The translations under genes were made by a program, and so were the position numbers. A DNA stretch of 64,000 bases from CAWGXZ01 sp963826695 (GTDB lineage: Bacteria; Pseudomonadota; Gammaproteobacteria; Burkholderiales; Burkholderiaceae_C): contig CAWGXZ010000003.1 of assembly GCA_963826695.1 (NCBI GenBank), positions 434,001-498,000 of the forward strand. The letters run 5' to 3'. A model generated the notes under the pieces. It was not told where the DNA came from. It saw nothing but the letters and a program-made list of their open reading frames with translations, and did no database searches. Of the stretch, positions 20,005 to 28,987 are shown piece by piece. Positions within the stretch are counted from its first letter, which is position 1; every line of letters begins with the position of its first letter.

Positions 20005-21942
20005 ATGTCGCTGATTCGCCAGATCCGTTTGTTGCTGCTCGGCACGCTCCTGCTCGCCTTCATCGGCAGCGTCGGCGTCACGATCGCTGCCGCACGCGAC
20101 ACGATGCAGACGCAGCTGCGCCTGAAGAACAGCGACAACGCCACGGCGCTTGCGCTGGTGCTGTCGCAGCAGCGCGGCGAGCCGCAGTTGATGGAGCTGG
20201 TGATGTCGGCGCAGTTCGACAGCGGCTTCTATCGCTCGATCCGCATGGTCTCGTCCAGCGGCCAGGTGCTGTTCTCGCGCGAGGCCAACGTTCGGCCGGC
20301 GCACGCACCCGCCTGGTTCACCCGCCTGGTGCCGATTGCATCGACCCCCGGGCTGGCACAGGTATCGGACGGCTGGCGGGCACTCGGCTCGGTGCAGGTC
20401 GTCAGCCAGCCGGGCTTTGCGTACGACGAGCTGTGGAGGGGCAGTTTGCAGTCGGCCGCAATCCTCGCCGCACTCGGGCTGCTTGCTGCCGCGCTGGCGA
20501 GCGTCGTGATGCGGCGTATCCGCAAGCCGCTCGACCAGGCGGTGCGCCAGGCCGAGGCACTGGTCAACGGCGAATTCGTCATCGTGCCGGAGCCCCGGGT
20601 GCCCGAGCTGAAGCGGGTTACCCGCGCCATGAACGCCATGGTCAGCCGGCTGAAGACGATCTTCGAAGCGCAGGCGGCACAGGTCGAGGCGCTGCGCCGC
20701 CAGGCGCATGCCGATCCGCTGACCGGGCTTGCCAACCGCCACCAGTTCATCGGCGAGTTGGTCGCCACCCTGCAGAACGAGGAAACCGAGAACGATGCCG
20801 CGCTGCTGCTGCTGCGCTTGATCGACCTGGCTCGCATCAACCGCGATGTGGGCCACGCGGAAACCGACCGGATGATCACGGCCGTGGCGCAGGCGCTGCA
20901 GTCGCAGGCCGGCCAGACGAGCGGCTGCCGCATCGGCCGGCTGAACGGATCGGACTTCGCGCTCTCGTTGCCAGCCGGAACGTCGGCCCTCGTCATCGCA
21001 GCGACGCTCGCGCAAAGCATGCAACGGGTCCTGAGCGACTTCGGCGCGAGTGGCGGCGTCGCCATCGGTGCCGTCATGGTGCGCGGCGACCGGCCCGTGC
21101 CGGAACTGATGGGCAGTGCCGACGCGGCGTTGGCACGTGCCGAAAGCCGCGGTGCCTACGCGGTCGAGGTGCTCGACCTCGACGAATTGCCGGGCCCGGT
21201 TCGGGACGGCCTCGGCGAGGCGATGTGGCGCCAACGCATCCTCGAAGCCCTCGAAGGCGAGCGCGCAGTGCTGGCGCAGTACCCGGTGCTGAACCGTGCC
21301 CGCGAACCGATCCACCTGGAATGCCCGATGCGCCTGCAGCTCGAGCCGGGCGGGAGCATCGAAACCGCCGCGCGCTGGCTGCCGCTGGCCTTGCGCACCC
21401 GACTGACGCCGCTGCTCGACGAACGCGCCGTGCGGCTGGCGCTGTCGGCGAGCGCACGGGACGGCCGTGCCCGCTGCATCAACCTGTCGAGTCCTTCACT
21501 GCTCGACAGCGGCTTTGCCTCGCGTCTGCGCGCACTGCTGCTGTCGATGCCGGCACAGGCTCGGTTGCTCTGGCTCGAGCTGCCGGAAACGGCTGCCGTC
21601 GACCACTTCGATCTGGTCCAGGAACTCGGCCGCCAGCTGCGTCCGCTCGGCGCGCGTCTGGGCCTGGAGCACGCCGGCGCGCGGCTTGGCCAGATCAAGC
21701 GGCTGCTCGAGGCGGGGCTCGACTATGTCAAGCTGGACACGTCGATCGTCCACGGCGTCGACCGAGACGCCTCTCGGGCAACCTTTCTGCGCGGTGTCGT
21801 CGGCATGCTGCATGGACTGTCGCTCCAGGTCATCGCCGAAGGCGTCAGCGACGCCGCGGAGGCCGAAGCGGCCTGGGAAGCGGGCGTCGACGGCCAGACA
21901 GGTCCTTGGCCGAGCGCACTTCGGGGCGATCTGGTCGGCTGA
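20005..21942 (+). CDS. lapD: LapD-type inside-out c-di-GMP receptor (HAMP, degenerate GGDEF and EAL)
   Basis: 645 residues. Membrane segments at ~8-29 and ~150-170 enclose a LapD/MoxY-type periplasmic domain (~30-149, FDSGFYRSIRM), followed by a HAMP-like linker, GGDEF-like domain (~235-390) and EAL-like domain (~400-640). The diguanylate cyclase motif is NGSDF (314-318), not GGDEF, and the EAL position reads ECP (439-441), so neither catalytic activity is expected. As in LapD, the domains probably bind c-di-GMP and sequester LapG in the periplasm. It is adjacent to lapG. Confidence 0.9.
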   Translation: MSLIRQIRLLLLGTLLLAFIGSVGVTIAAARDTMQTQLRLKNSDNATALALVLSQQRGEPQLMELVMSAQFDSGFYRSIRMVSSSGQVLFSREANVRPAHAPAWFTRLVPIASTPGLAQVSDGWRALGSVQVVSQPGFAYDELWRGSLQSAAILAALGLLAAALASVVMRRIRKPLDQAVRQAEALVNGEFVIVPEPRVPELKRVTRAMNAMVSRLKTIFEAQAAQVEALRRQAHADPLTGLANRHQFIGELVATLQNEETENDAALLLLRLIDLARINRDVGHAETDRMITAVAQALQSQAGQTSGCRIGRLNGSDFALSLPAGTSALVIAATLAQSMQRVLSDFGASGGVAIGAVMVRGDRPVPELMGSADAALARAESRGAYAVEVLDLDELPGPVRDGLGEAMWRQRILEALEGERAVLAQYPVLNRAREPIHLECPMRLQLEPGGSIETAARWLPLALRTRLTPLLDERAVRLALSASARDGRARCINLSSPSLLDSGFASRLRALLLSMPAQARLLWLELPETAAVDHFDLVQELGRQLRPLGARLGLEHAGARLGQIKRLLEAGLDYVKLDTSIVHGVDRDASRATFLRGVVGMLHGLSLQVIAEGVSDAAEAEAAWEAGVDGQTGPWPSALRGDLVG

Positions 21943-22024
21943 TTGATTTCGCTGCGACTGTGCTCGATCCGTTCCGGGTCGGCGCGTAGACATCTGCCAA
22001 TAATTTCTGTCGGGAATTGACCTG

Positions 22025-23144
22025 CGAGCCCAGTGCGCCGCCTTGGCTCGCCGTTAGCGTTCCCCTGGCGACGACTTGAGCGGATCTCACCGCCGGGGTG
22101 CCATGCGCCGCTCATGTCCCCCGAAACGGGCGCTGCCCATTTCTCCTCCTTTACTTCGCTCTGCACGACACCCCACCGGCGCGATTGGGCGCCGCTCGAG
22201 CTGTTCTGCAAATACAGCGAGCGGTGCGCGGCCGGGGGTGTCGGGTGGGCGGCGTAGTGAAGTAAAGGAGGAGGGCTTGGCCAAAGGCCAAGACCGGGGG
22301 ACATGAACGGAGCCGCCTACCCGGCGACCCCGGCCCGCTCGAACGCACGCATGAATTCGAGCACCGCGGTGTGGCGCAAGGGCCGGCAAATGAACCGGCG
22401 AGCCCAATGCGCCGCCTTGGCTCGCCGTCATCGTTCCCCTGCGACGAATTGAGCGGATCGCGCCGCCGGGGTGCCGTGCGCCGCTCATGTCCCCCGAAAT
22501 GGGCGCTGCCCATTTCTCCTCCTTTACTTCGCTCTGCACGACACCCCACCGGCGCGATTGGGCGCCGCTCGAGCGGTTTTACAAACACAGCGAGCGGTGC
22601 GCGGCCGGGGGTGTCGGGTGGGCGGCGTAGTGAAGTAAAGGAGGAGGGCTTGGCCGAAGGCCAAGGCCGGGGGACATGAACGGAGCCGCCTACCCGGCGA
22701 CCCCGGCCCGCTCGAACGCACGCATGAATTCGAGCACCGCGGTGTGGCGCAAGGGCCGGCAAATGAACCGGCGAGCCCAATGCGCCGCCTTGGCTCGCCG
22801 TCATCGTCCCCCTGCGACGAATTGAGCGGATCGCGCCGCCGGGGTGCCGTGCGCCGCTCATGTCCCCCGAAATGGGCGCTGCCCATTTCTCCTCCTTTAC
22901 TTCGCTCTGCACGACACCCCACCGGCGCGATCAAGCACCGCTAGAGCGGTTTTACAAATACAGCGAGCAGTGCGCGGCTGGGGGTGTCGTGTGGGCGGCG
23001 TAGTGAAGTAAACGAGGAGGGCTTGGCCGAACGCCAAGGCCGGGGGACATGAACGGAGCCGCCACCCGGCGACCCCGGCTCGCTCGGACGCACGCAGGAA
23101 TTCGAGCACCGCGATGTGGCGCGAGGGCTGGCAAGTGAACCGGC
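22025..23144. repeat. Three tandem copies of a ~373-bp hairpin-rich intergenic repeat
   Basis: Copies begin at the repeated CGAGCC at 22025, 22399 and 22772, and the third ends at 23144 (periods 374, 373 and 372). Copies 1 and 2 are nearly identical; copy 3 carries more substitutions, including in one stem arm. Each unit holds nested inverted arms (see separate entry). Translations through it are Arg/Pro-rich and continue from copy to copy, with no recognisable domain, so I treat them as non-coding. The array fills the 1.28-kb gap between lapD and the HlyD-type gene. Confidence 0.92.
22486..22678. other. Nested long hairpin in repeat copy 2
   Basis: Outer arms CATGTCCCCCG (22486-22496) and CGGGGGACATG (22668-22678) pair over 11 bp. 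Middle arms CTCCTCCTTTACTTC (22516-22530) and GAAGTAAAGGAGGAG (22632-22646) pair over 15 bp. Inner arms CGACACCCC (22539-22547) and GGGGTGTCG (22608-22616) pair over 9 bp. Two local hairpins sit between the arms: GAAATGGGC-GCT-GCCCATTTC (22496-22516) and CTTGGCC-GAA-GGCCAAG (22649-22665). The equivalent structure is present in copies 1 and 3. Confidence 0.85.
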
Positions 23145-23224
23145 GAGCCGCAAACTCCTGACCGCAGCACCGACGAATCGACCACGGCAGCGAAGAAACC
23201 AAAGTCGCCCTTGCAACGCCAGGA

Positions 23225-24685
23225 TCAGCGCTCTGTCATCGCGTAGGCACGCGCCTTCAGCACCGGCTTGAGCAGATAGGACATCACTGTCTTGTTGCCG
23301 GTCAGGATGTCGACCTCGGCCGTCATGCCCGGCATGATGGGCATCTTCTCGCTGAAGTTCGGTTGCGCGGTTCGTACCCGCACCAGATAGAAGGCATTGC
23401 CGCGCTCGTCGACGACGGTGTCGGGGCTGATGTTCTCGACCTTGCCGGCGAGCCCGCCATAGATCGAGAAATCGTAGGCGGTGAACTTGACGTTCGCTTC
23501 CTGTCCCGGGTGGATGAAGGCGATGTCCTTCGGCTGCACCTTGGCCTCGAGGACCAGCGCATCGTCGAGCGGAACGATCTCGACGATGTCCTTGCCCGGC
23601 TGGACGACGCCGCCGACAGTGTTGGCCAGCAGTCGCTGCACGCGGCCGCGCACGGGGCTCTTGACCTGCGACTTGTCGACGCGGTCGAAGAGGGCGACCG
23701 CGCCTTCGTTCAGCGCATTGAGCTTGCCCATGACCTCGGAGAGCTCACGCCGCGCTTCGTTGCGGAACGTGATCTGGGTTTCCTGGATCTTGCGCTGCGC
23801 CTCGCCGATCGACGCCTGGGCGCGCGAGATCTGCGCTGCGGCCTGTTCCATTTCGCCGCGCGAGCGCGATACCTCGCGCTCCAGGCGCAGGATGTCGACA
23901 TCGGAGACGGCGCCGATCGCCAGCAGCGGCCGGGTCTTGGTCAGTTCCTGCCGGTTGAATTCGAAGCTGCGTTCTGCCGATTGCCTGCGGGCGCGCATTT
24001 CCGCCAGCTCCTGCTGACGCTGCGCCAGCTGCTGCTCATTGATCGAGACCATCATGCCCAGCTCTGCCATGCGGGTTTCATAGAGCCGCCGCTCGGCGTC
24101 GAGAATCCGTTCCTCCTCAGGCCCGTGTTTAACGCTCAGCTTTGGCGGCTGGAACGACTTGCCGTCGGCCAGCGCACGCAGCCGCGCCTGCCGTGCCTGC
24201 AGCGCATAGCCCTGGGCCGCGCTTTCGCGCACGCCCGAGGTGGCGCGGGTCTCGTCGATCTTCAGCAGCAACTGGCCCGCTTCGACGACCTGGCCTTCAC
24301 GAACCAGGATTTCGGAAACCACGCCGCCATCGAGTGACTGCACGACCTGCAGCTGGCGCGACGGAATCACCCGGCCATCGCCACGCGTGACTTCCTCGAT
24401 ATGGGCGAACGATGCCCAGAGGATCAGCAACACGACGATCGCCATGGCCGCGCGGACGATGGTCTGCGCCCGGTGGGTCTTGGTGCGCGACATCACCGCA
24501 TCGGCTTCCTGCTCGAAGCTGCGGTAGTGCGCGCCCGAGGCAGGTTCCGGCGCCGGGTTGCGTGAAAACAGCCCACGGCCGATCGGCGCCAGGCCGATCA
24601 ACCGCTTCCAGGCGCTCGCGGGCTTGCGCGCGGGCTCGCTGACCAGCCCGGCCAGCGGGTCCAGACTCGATTCGTTTGCGCTCAT
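23225..24685 (-). CDS. HlyD-family periplasmic adaptor of a type I secretion system (LapC-like)
   Basis: 486 residues. Cytoplasmic N-terminus (~1-72), one membrane segment (~75-95, IVRAAMAIVVLLILWASFA), biotinyl-lipoyl-like half motifs (VVQSLDGGVVSEILVREGQVV), a long coiled coil (~150-350) and a HlyD beta-barrel with the family C-terminal signature region. It bridges the inner-membrane ABC exporter to the TolC-type duct. Its ATG at 24685 overlaps the stop of the ABC gene (ATGA), so the two are coupled. It lies just beyond the 373-bp repeat array. Confidence 0.92.
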   Translation of the reverse strand: MSANESSLDPLAGLVSEPARKPASAWKRLIGLAPIGRGLFSRNPAPEPASGAHYRSFEQEADAVMSRTKTHRAQTIVRAAMAIVVLLILWASFAHIEEVTRGDGRVIPSRQLQVVQSLDGGVVSEILVREGQVVEAGQLLLKIDETRATSGVRESAAQGYALQARQARLRALADGKSFQPPKLSVKHGPEEERILDAERRLYETRMAELGMMVSINEQQLAQRQQELAEMRARRQSAERSFEFNRQELTKTRPLLAIGAVSDVDILRLEREVSRSRGEMEQAAAQISRAQASIGEAQRKIQETQITFRNEARRELSEVMGKLNALNEGAVALFDRVDKSQVKSPVRGRVQRLLANTVGGVVQPGKDIVEIVPLDDALVLEAKVQPKDIAFIHPGQEANVKFTAYDFSIYGGLAGKVENISPDTVVDERGNAFYLVRVRTAQPNFSEKMPIMPGMTAEVDILTGNKTVMSYLLKPVLKARAYAMTER

Positions 24686-26955
24686 GCCGCCCTCGCAATC
24701 CGGCCACTGGCCAGTGCTTCCATGATCCGTTCGCGCGGCCCGTCGGCAACCACGCGTCCCCCGTCGACGACGATCACCCGGCTGACCAGTGCCAGCATCG
24801 AGGTCCGGTGTGTCACCAGCACCACCGTCTTGTCCTGCGCAAACGCGGTGACCTTGCCGGTGATCTGGGCCTCGGTCGAGAAGTCCATCGCGCTGGTCGG
24901 CTCGTCGAGCAGCAGGATCGGCGCGTTGTGCAGCACGGCGCGGGCAATACCCACGCTCTGACGCTGCCCGCCGGAAAGCAGTTCGCCGCGCTCGCCCACG
25001 GGCATGTCGAAGCCGCGCGGATGGCGGTTGACGAAGTCGGCGAGTCCGGCAATCTCGGCCGCGGCAACGACGGTGGAGTCGTCGGCAAAGGGCAGCCCGT
25101 AGGTGATGTTCTCGCGCAGCGTGCCGTAGAACAGCGTCACGTCCTGCGACACGCTGCCCATGTTGCGGCGCACGTCTGCCGGGTCGAGCTGGCGAAGGTC
25201 GATGCCGTCGATCAGCACCGCGCCCTCGGTGGGTGCGTACATCCCCATGATCAGGCGCTGGATCGTCGACTTGCCCGAGCCCACGCGGCCGATCAGCGCG
25301 ACGTGCTCGCCGGCGGCGATCTTGAAGCTGATGCCTTCGAGCGCGCTGTCCTTGCGGTTGGGATAGCTGAAGCGCACGCCGCGGAATTCGATATCGCCGC
25401 GCAGCTGCGGCCGCTGGATGAAGGTCTGGCCGGCCGCGCGCTCGACCGGCTGCGCCATGATCTTGTTCAGCGACTCGAGCGCCGTCCGCGCGCCCTGGTA
25501 TTGCATCAGCAAGCCGATGATCTGGCTGGCCGGTGCCAGTGCGCGCGACGACAGCATGCTGGCGGCGATCAGCGCGCCCATCGTCAGTTCGCGCTGGCTG
25601 ATCAGGTAGACACCGATCAGGATCAGCACCACCCAGACCAGCTGCGACAGGGTGTTGGTGCTGTACATCGCCGAAGCCGACAACGCGCGCATCCTGACGT
25701 TGGTGCGCGCCAGGAAGCCATTGGTCTGCTCCCACTTGGCCTGGATCACGCCCTCGGCACCCTGCGCCTTGATGGTCTCGATGCCGGTCAGGCTCTCGAT
25801 CAGCGTGGCGTTGCGCTGGGCGCTGGCCTTGTAGGTGGTTTCTGCCAGGTCATGAAGGCGGTGCTGCAGCACATAACCGAGCAGCAGGATGAGCGCGAAC
25901 GCGACCACGACCGGCACCGCGAGCCAGGGCGAGATCCACGCCAGCACGCCGATGAAGAGCAGCGCGAAGGGCAGGTCGATCAGCGCGGTGACCGTGCCCG
26001 ACGCGATGAAATCGCGCACCTGCTCGAAGCCGCGCAGGTTGGAGGCGAAGCTGCCGACCGACTCGGGCCGTGTCTCGAGCCGCATGCCGAGCACCTTCTC
26101 CATCAGCGCTGCCGACAGGCGGATGTCGATGCGCGCACTCGCCTCGTCGACGAAGTGGCTGCGCAGCAGCCGCATGAAGAGGTCCGCACCGAGCACCAGC
26201 AGCACGCCGACGGTCAGTGCCCAGAGCGTCTCGATCGCATGATTCGGCACCACCCGGTCGTAGACGTTCATGCTGAAAAGCGGAAACGCCAAGGCGAAGA
26301 TGTTGACCAGCAGCGCGGCCCACAGCACGTCGCGGTAGACGCCGCGCTGCTCGAGCACCGCGCCCCAGAACCAGTGGCCGCTCTTCGACTCCCGAACCTG
26401 CGGCGTGCGCGAATCGAAGCGGAAGTGCGGCCGCACGAACATCGCGACCCCGGAGTAGCGGCGGGCGAGCTCGTCCTTGGTCAGCAGCACCGACCCTTGG
26501 CCGGTGGTGCTGAGCAGGACGCGCGCAGACTGGCCGTCGTCGCCCCAGCCGAGCAGCACGCAGGCGTCGTCGCCGGCCAGCAGCAGGATCGTCGGCAGCG
26601 CCGTGGCGTCGAGCTGTGCAAGCGGCAGCCGCTGCACGCGGGCCACCATACCGGCGCGCGAAGCGGCGCGTTCGGCGAGTTCGACCGTCAGGCGCGCATG
26701 ACGCTCGGGCTCGATCGGCAGCCCCGCCGCCAGCGAAGCCCGGGTCGCCGCCACCCCCTGCAGGCGGCAGATCTCCACCAGGCAATCGAGCAGCGGGTCC
26801 GGGTGGATCAGGTCCTCGCGCAGACGGGCCACGCCAGGCGTGGTTGCCGGGCGCAGCGGCCGCACGGCTGCCTCGGCGCCGTCGCTTCGGGGTGGGGCGT
26901 CGTTGGGTGCGACTTGGGAGGGCAGGGCTGTGTTCTTGGTGTCGGCGTTGATCAT
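24682..26955 (-). CDS. Type I secretion ABC transporter with degenerate C39-like domain (LapB-like)
   Basis: 757 residues. An N-terminal C39 peptidase-like domain (~45-185) has no Cys at the expected catalytic position (CLVEICRLQGV... has none in the Gln-x5-Cys pattern), as in adhesin and RTX exporters that do not cleave leaders. Six membrane helices follow (~215-480), then the ATPase with Walker A GRVGSGKST, signature LSGGQRQ, Walker B ILLLDEPTSAMD and H-loop THR. It would export a large RTX/Lap-type adhesin with the adjacent HlyD-type protein and the TolC-family protein. Confidence 0.93.
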   Translation of the reverse strand: MINADTKNTALPSQVAPNDAPPRSDGAEAAVRPLRPATTPGVARLREDLIHPDPLLDCLVEICRLQGVAATRASLAAGLPIEPERHARLTVELAERAASRAGMVARVQRLPLAQLDATALPTILLLAGDDACVLLGWGDDGQSARVLLSTTGQGSVLLTKDELARRYSGVAMFVRPHFRFDSRTPQVRESKSGHWFWGAVLEQRGVYRDVLWAALLVNIFALAFPLFSMNVYDRVVPNHAIETLWALTVGVLLVLGADLFMRLLRSHFVDEASARIDIRLSAALMEKVLGMRLETRPESVGSFASNLRGFEQVRDFIASGTVTALIDLPFALLFIGVLAWISPWLAVPVVVAFALILLLGYVLQHRLHDLAETTYKASAQRNATLIESLTGIETIKAQGAEGVIQAKWEQTNGFLARTNVRMRALSASAMYSTNTLSQLVWVVLILIGVYLISQRELTMGALIAASMLSSRALAPASQIIGLLMQYQGARTALESLNKIMAQPVERAAGQTFIQRPQLRGDIEFRGVRFSYPNRKDSALEGISFKIAAGEHVALIGRVGSGKSTIQRLIMGMYAPTEGAVLIDGIDLRQLDPADVRRNMGSVSQDVTLFYGTLRENITYGLPFADDSTVVAAAEIAGLADFVNRHPRGFDMPVGERGELLSGGQRQSVGIARAVLHNAPILLLDEPTSAMDFSTEAQITGKVTAFAQDKTVVLVTHRTSMLALVSRVIVVDGGRVVADGPRERIMEALASGRIARAA

Positions 26956-26970
26956 GGCGGCAACTGTTGC

Positions 26971-27513
26971 CTAGGGAATATCGGCACAGTGCACGCCGAA
27001 TTGACCTCGTTCTCGGTCGGCGAAATAAAAGTCCAGCGTTGCCCGCACGCTGCGGAAGGCGAGTTCCTCCCACGGGATCTGCGAGCGTTCGAAGAGCCGT
27101 GCCTCGATCGTCTCGGGCCCCGGATCGAAGCGGGTGTCGAGCAGCTGCGCCCGGTAATAGAAATGCACCTGGTTGATGCGCACGACGTTGAGCAGCGTGT
27201 AGAGACCCTGCAACTCGACGCGCGCACCCGCTTCCTCGACCGTCTCGCGAATGGCGCCCTCGCTGCTCGATTCACCGAGTTCCATGAAGCCGGCAGGCAG
27301 GGTCCACATGCCGAACCGGGGCTCGATGTTGCGCCGGCACAGCAGCACCCGGTCTTCCCAGACGGGCAGGGTGCCGACGACGTTGAGCGGATTCTCGTAG
27401 TGGATCGTTGCGCAACGGCTGCAGACCGCGCGTTCGCGGTTGTCGTCGGCCGGCACCCGGTAGGTGGCTTCAGCGCCGCAGAGCTTGCAGTGTCGAATGC
27501 GCACCTGGAACAT
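26971..27513 (-). CDS. NUDIX hydrolase with N-terminal zinc ribbon
   Basis: 180 residues. A four-Cys ribbon (C9, C12, C31, C34) precedes a complete NUDIX box: G75-x5-E81-x7-R89-E90-x2-E93-E94-x-G96. The layout resembles NudC-like or ADP-ribose/nucleotide pyrophosphatases of the zinc-ribbon NUDIX class; the substrate is not clear. It lies 15 bases upstream of the LapB-like gene on the same strand and probably shares its transcript, without an obvious functional link. Confidence 0.88.
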   Translation of the reverse strand: MFQVRIRHCKLCGAEATYRVPADDNRERAVCSRCATIHYENPLNVVGTLPVWEDRVLLCRRNIEPRFGMWTLPAGFMELGESSSEGAIRETVEEAGARVELQGLYTLLNVVRINQVHFYYRAQLLDTRFDPGPETIEARLFERSQIPWEELAFRSVRATLDFYFADRERGQFGVHCADIP

Positions 27514-27605
27514 CGCCGCGAGTTTAACGGCGGCACCGGCCCGGCTGCGGCGCGGCCGCCGGGTGCCATGGCATCATCGAAGTCCCACTGCAAGAGGGTC
27601 CGAAC

Positions 27606-28313
27606 ATGAATCTGGTTGTCCCCGCCGTTCCTGCCGTTGCCCTGCCCGTCAAGGGGCCGGGCGAGCGCGCCTTTCCGGTCCACCGCATCTATTGCGTCGG
27701 TCGCAACTATGTCGAACATGCGATCGAAATGGGTTTCACCGGCCGCGAGCCGCCGTTCTTCTTCCTCAAGCCGGCCGACGCGGCGGTGGCGGTGGCGGAA
27801 GGCTCGACCGGCCGGATGCGTTACCCCTCGCTGACGCGCAGCCTGCACCATGAGGTCGAACTGGTGGTGGCGATCGGCAAGGGCGGCAGCAACATTGCCG
27901 CCGCCGACGCGCTCGGGCACGTCTGGGGTTATGCGGTCGGGCTGGACATGACGCGCCGCGACCTGCAAGGCGAAATGAAGAAGCAGGGCCGGCCCTGGTC
28001 GATCGGCAAGGCCTTCGACGAGTCGGCGCCGATCGGCCCGATCGTTGCGGCCGAGGACTGCCGGCTCGACCCGCAGGCGACGATCGAGCTGCGCGTCAAT
28101 GGCGAAGTTCGTCAGACCAGCGGCATCGACAAGCTGATCTGGAGCATCCCGGAGATCATCGAGCACCTGTCGGCCGCCTGGACGCTGCAGCCGGGCGACC
28201 TGATCTTCACCGGCACACCCGAAGGCGTGGCGGCGGTCGAGCCAGGCGACCTGCTCGAAGCGCGCGTCGACGGCGTCGGCAGCCTCGCGGTGCAGATCGT
28301 CCCCGCGGGCTGA
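27606..28313 (+). CDS. Fumarylacetoacetate hydrolase-family protein (fumarylpyruvate hydrolase-like)
   Basis: 235 residues, the short FAH type. Metal-binding acidic residues are visible in LHHEVELVVAIG and YAVGLDMTRRDLQ, with the conserved Lys in SIGKAFDESAPIGP and the GTPEGV motif. NagK-type enzymes hydrolyse fumarylpyruvate to fumarate and pyruvate in the gentisate pathway; FahA-like substrates are the alternative. A maleylpyruvate/maleylacetoacetate isomerase follows 18 bases later, which supports a ring-cleavage role. ATG 27606 is the first in-frame ATG. Confidence 0.87.
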   Translation: MNLVVPAVPAVALPVKGPGERAFPVHRIYCVGRNYVEHAIEMGFTGREPPFFFLKPADAAVAVAEGSTGRMRYPSLTRSLHHEVELVVAIGKGGSNIAAADALGHVWGYAVGLDMTRRDLQGEMKKQGRPWSIGKAFDESAPIGPIVAAEDCRLDPQATIELRVNGEVRQTSGIDKLIWSIPEIIEHLSAAWTLQPGDLIFTGTPEGVAAVEPGDLLEARVDGVGSLAVQIVPAG

Positions 28314-28331
28314 GCGGCACGCGACGGCGCC

Positions 28332-28970
28332 ATGCAGCTCTACAACTACTTCCGCTCGTCGGCGTCGTTTCGCGTGCGCATTGCGCTGGCCCTGAAAGCA
28401 CTGCCGTACGACTATGTCTCGGTTCACCTGGTGAAAAGCGAGCAGCTGAAGCCACCGTTCGCGGAGATGTCGCCGACGCGGCTGGTGCCGCTGCTGGTCG
28501 ATGGCGACGCGCATCTCAGCCAGTCGCTGGCGATCATCGAGTACCTCGACGAAGTTCACCCGGAGCCGCCTCTGCTGCCCCCGGGACCCCTGGAGCGCGC
28601 CAGGGTGCGGGCACTGGCGCTCGACATGGCGTGCGAAATCCATCCGCTGAACAACCTGCGGGTGCTGCGCTACCTGGTGCGCGAGCTGAAGGTCGACGAC
28701 GATGCCAAGAACCGCTGGTACCGCCACTGGGTCGAGACCGGACTCGAGGCGGTCGAAAGGCAGCTTGAAGGCGACGTGCGCACCGGCCGCTTCTGCCACG
28801 GCGACGCGCCGACACTCGCCGACATCACCCTGGTTCCGCAGATTTTCAATGCGCAGCGAATGGATTGCCGGCTCGACCACCTGCCGACCGTGATGCGCAT
28901 CTTCGACGCCTGCATGCAGTTGCCGGCGTTCCAGAGCAGCCAGCCTTCGGCCTGCCCCGACGCCGATTAG
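28332..28970 (+). CDS. maiA: Maleylacetoacetate/maleylpyruvate isomerase (zeta-class GST)
   Basis: 212 residues. The zeta-class glutathione site motif SSASFRVRIAL is at the N-terminus; the thioredoxin-like domain (~1-82) ends with QSLAIIEYLDE and the helical domain follows. The enzyme isomerises the cis ring-cleavage product to the fumaryl form using glutathione, feeding the hydrolase encoded just upstream. Pairing with a NagK-like hydrolase suggests NagL (maleylpyruvate) as well as MaiA (maleylacetoacetate); sequence alone does not decide. Confidence 0.9.
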   Translation: MQLYNYFRSSASFRVRIALALKALPYDYVSVHLVKSEQLKPPFAEMSPTRLVPLLVDGDAHLSQSLAIIEYLDEVHPEPPLLPPGPLERARVRALALDMACEIHPLNNLRVLRYLVRELKVDDDAKNRWYRHWVETGLEAVERQLEGDVRTGRFCHGDAPTLADITLVPQIFNAQRMDCRLDHLPTVMRIFDACMQLPAFQSSQPSACPDAD

Positions 28971-28987
28971 TTGCGGCAGCGCCGGCG

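Noticed and set aside
22087..22934. Overlapping ORFs on both strands through the repeat array (for example, translations containing SEVKEEKWAAP)
   Set aside because: They run from one repeat copy into the next, are Arg/Pro-rich, show no domain or ribosome site, and are explained by the tandem repeats.
26600..26955. C39 domain of the exporter as an active leader peptidase
   Set aside because: The catalytic Cys is not at the expected site, consistent with the non-cleaving C39-like domains of adhesin exporters.
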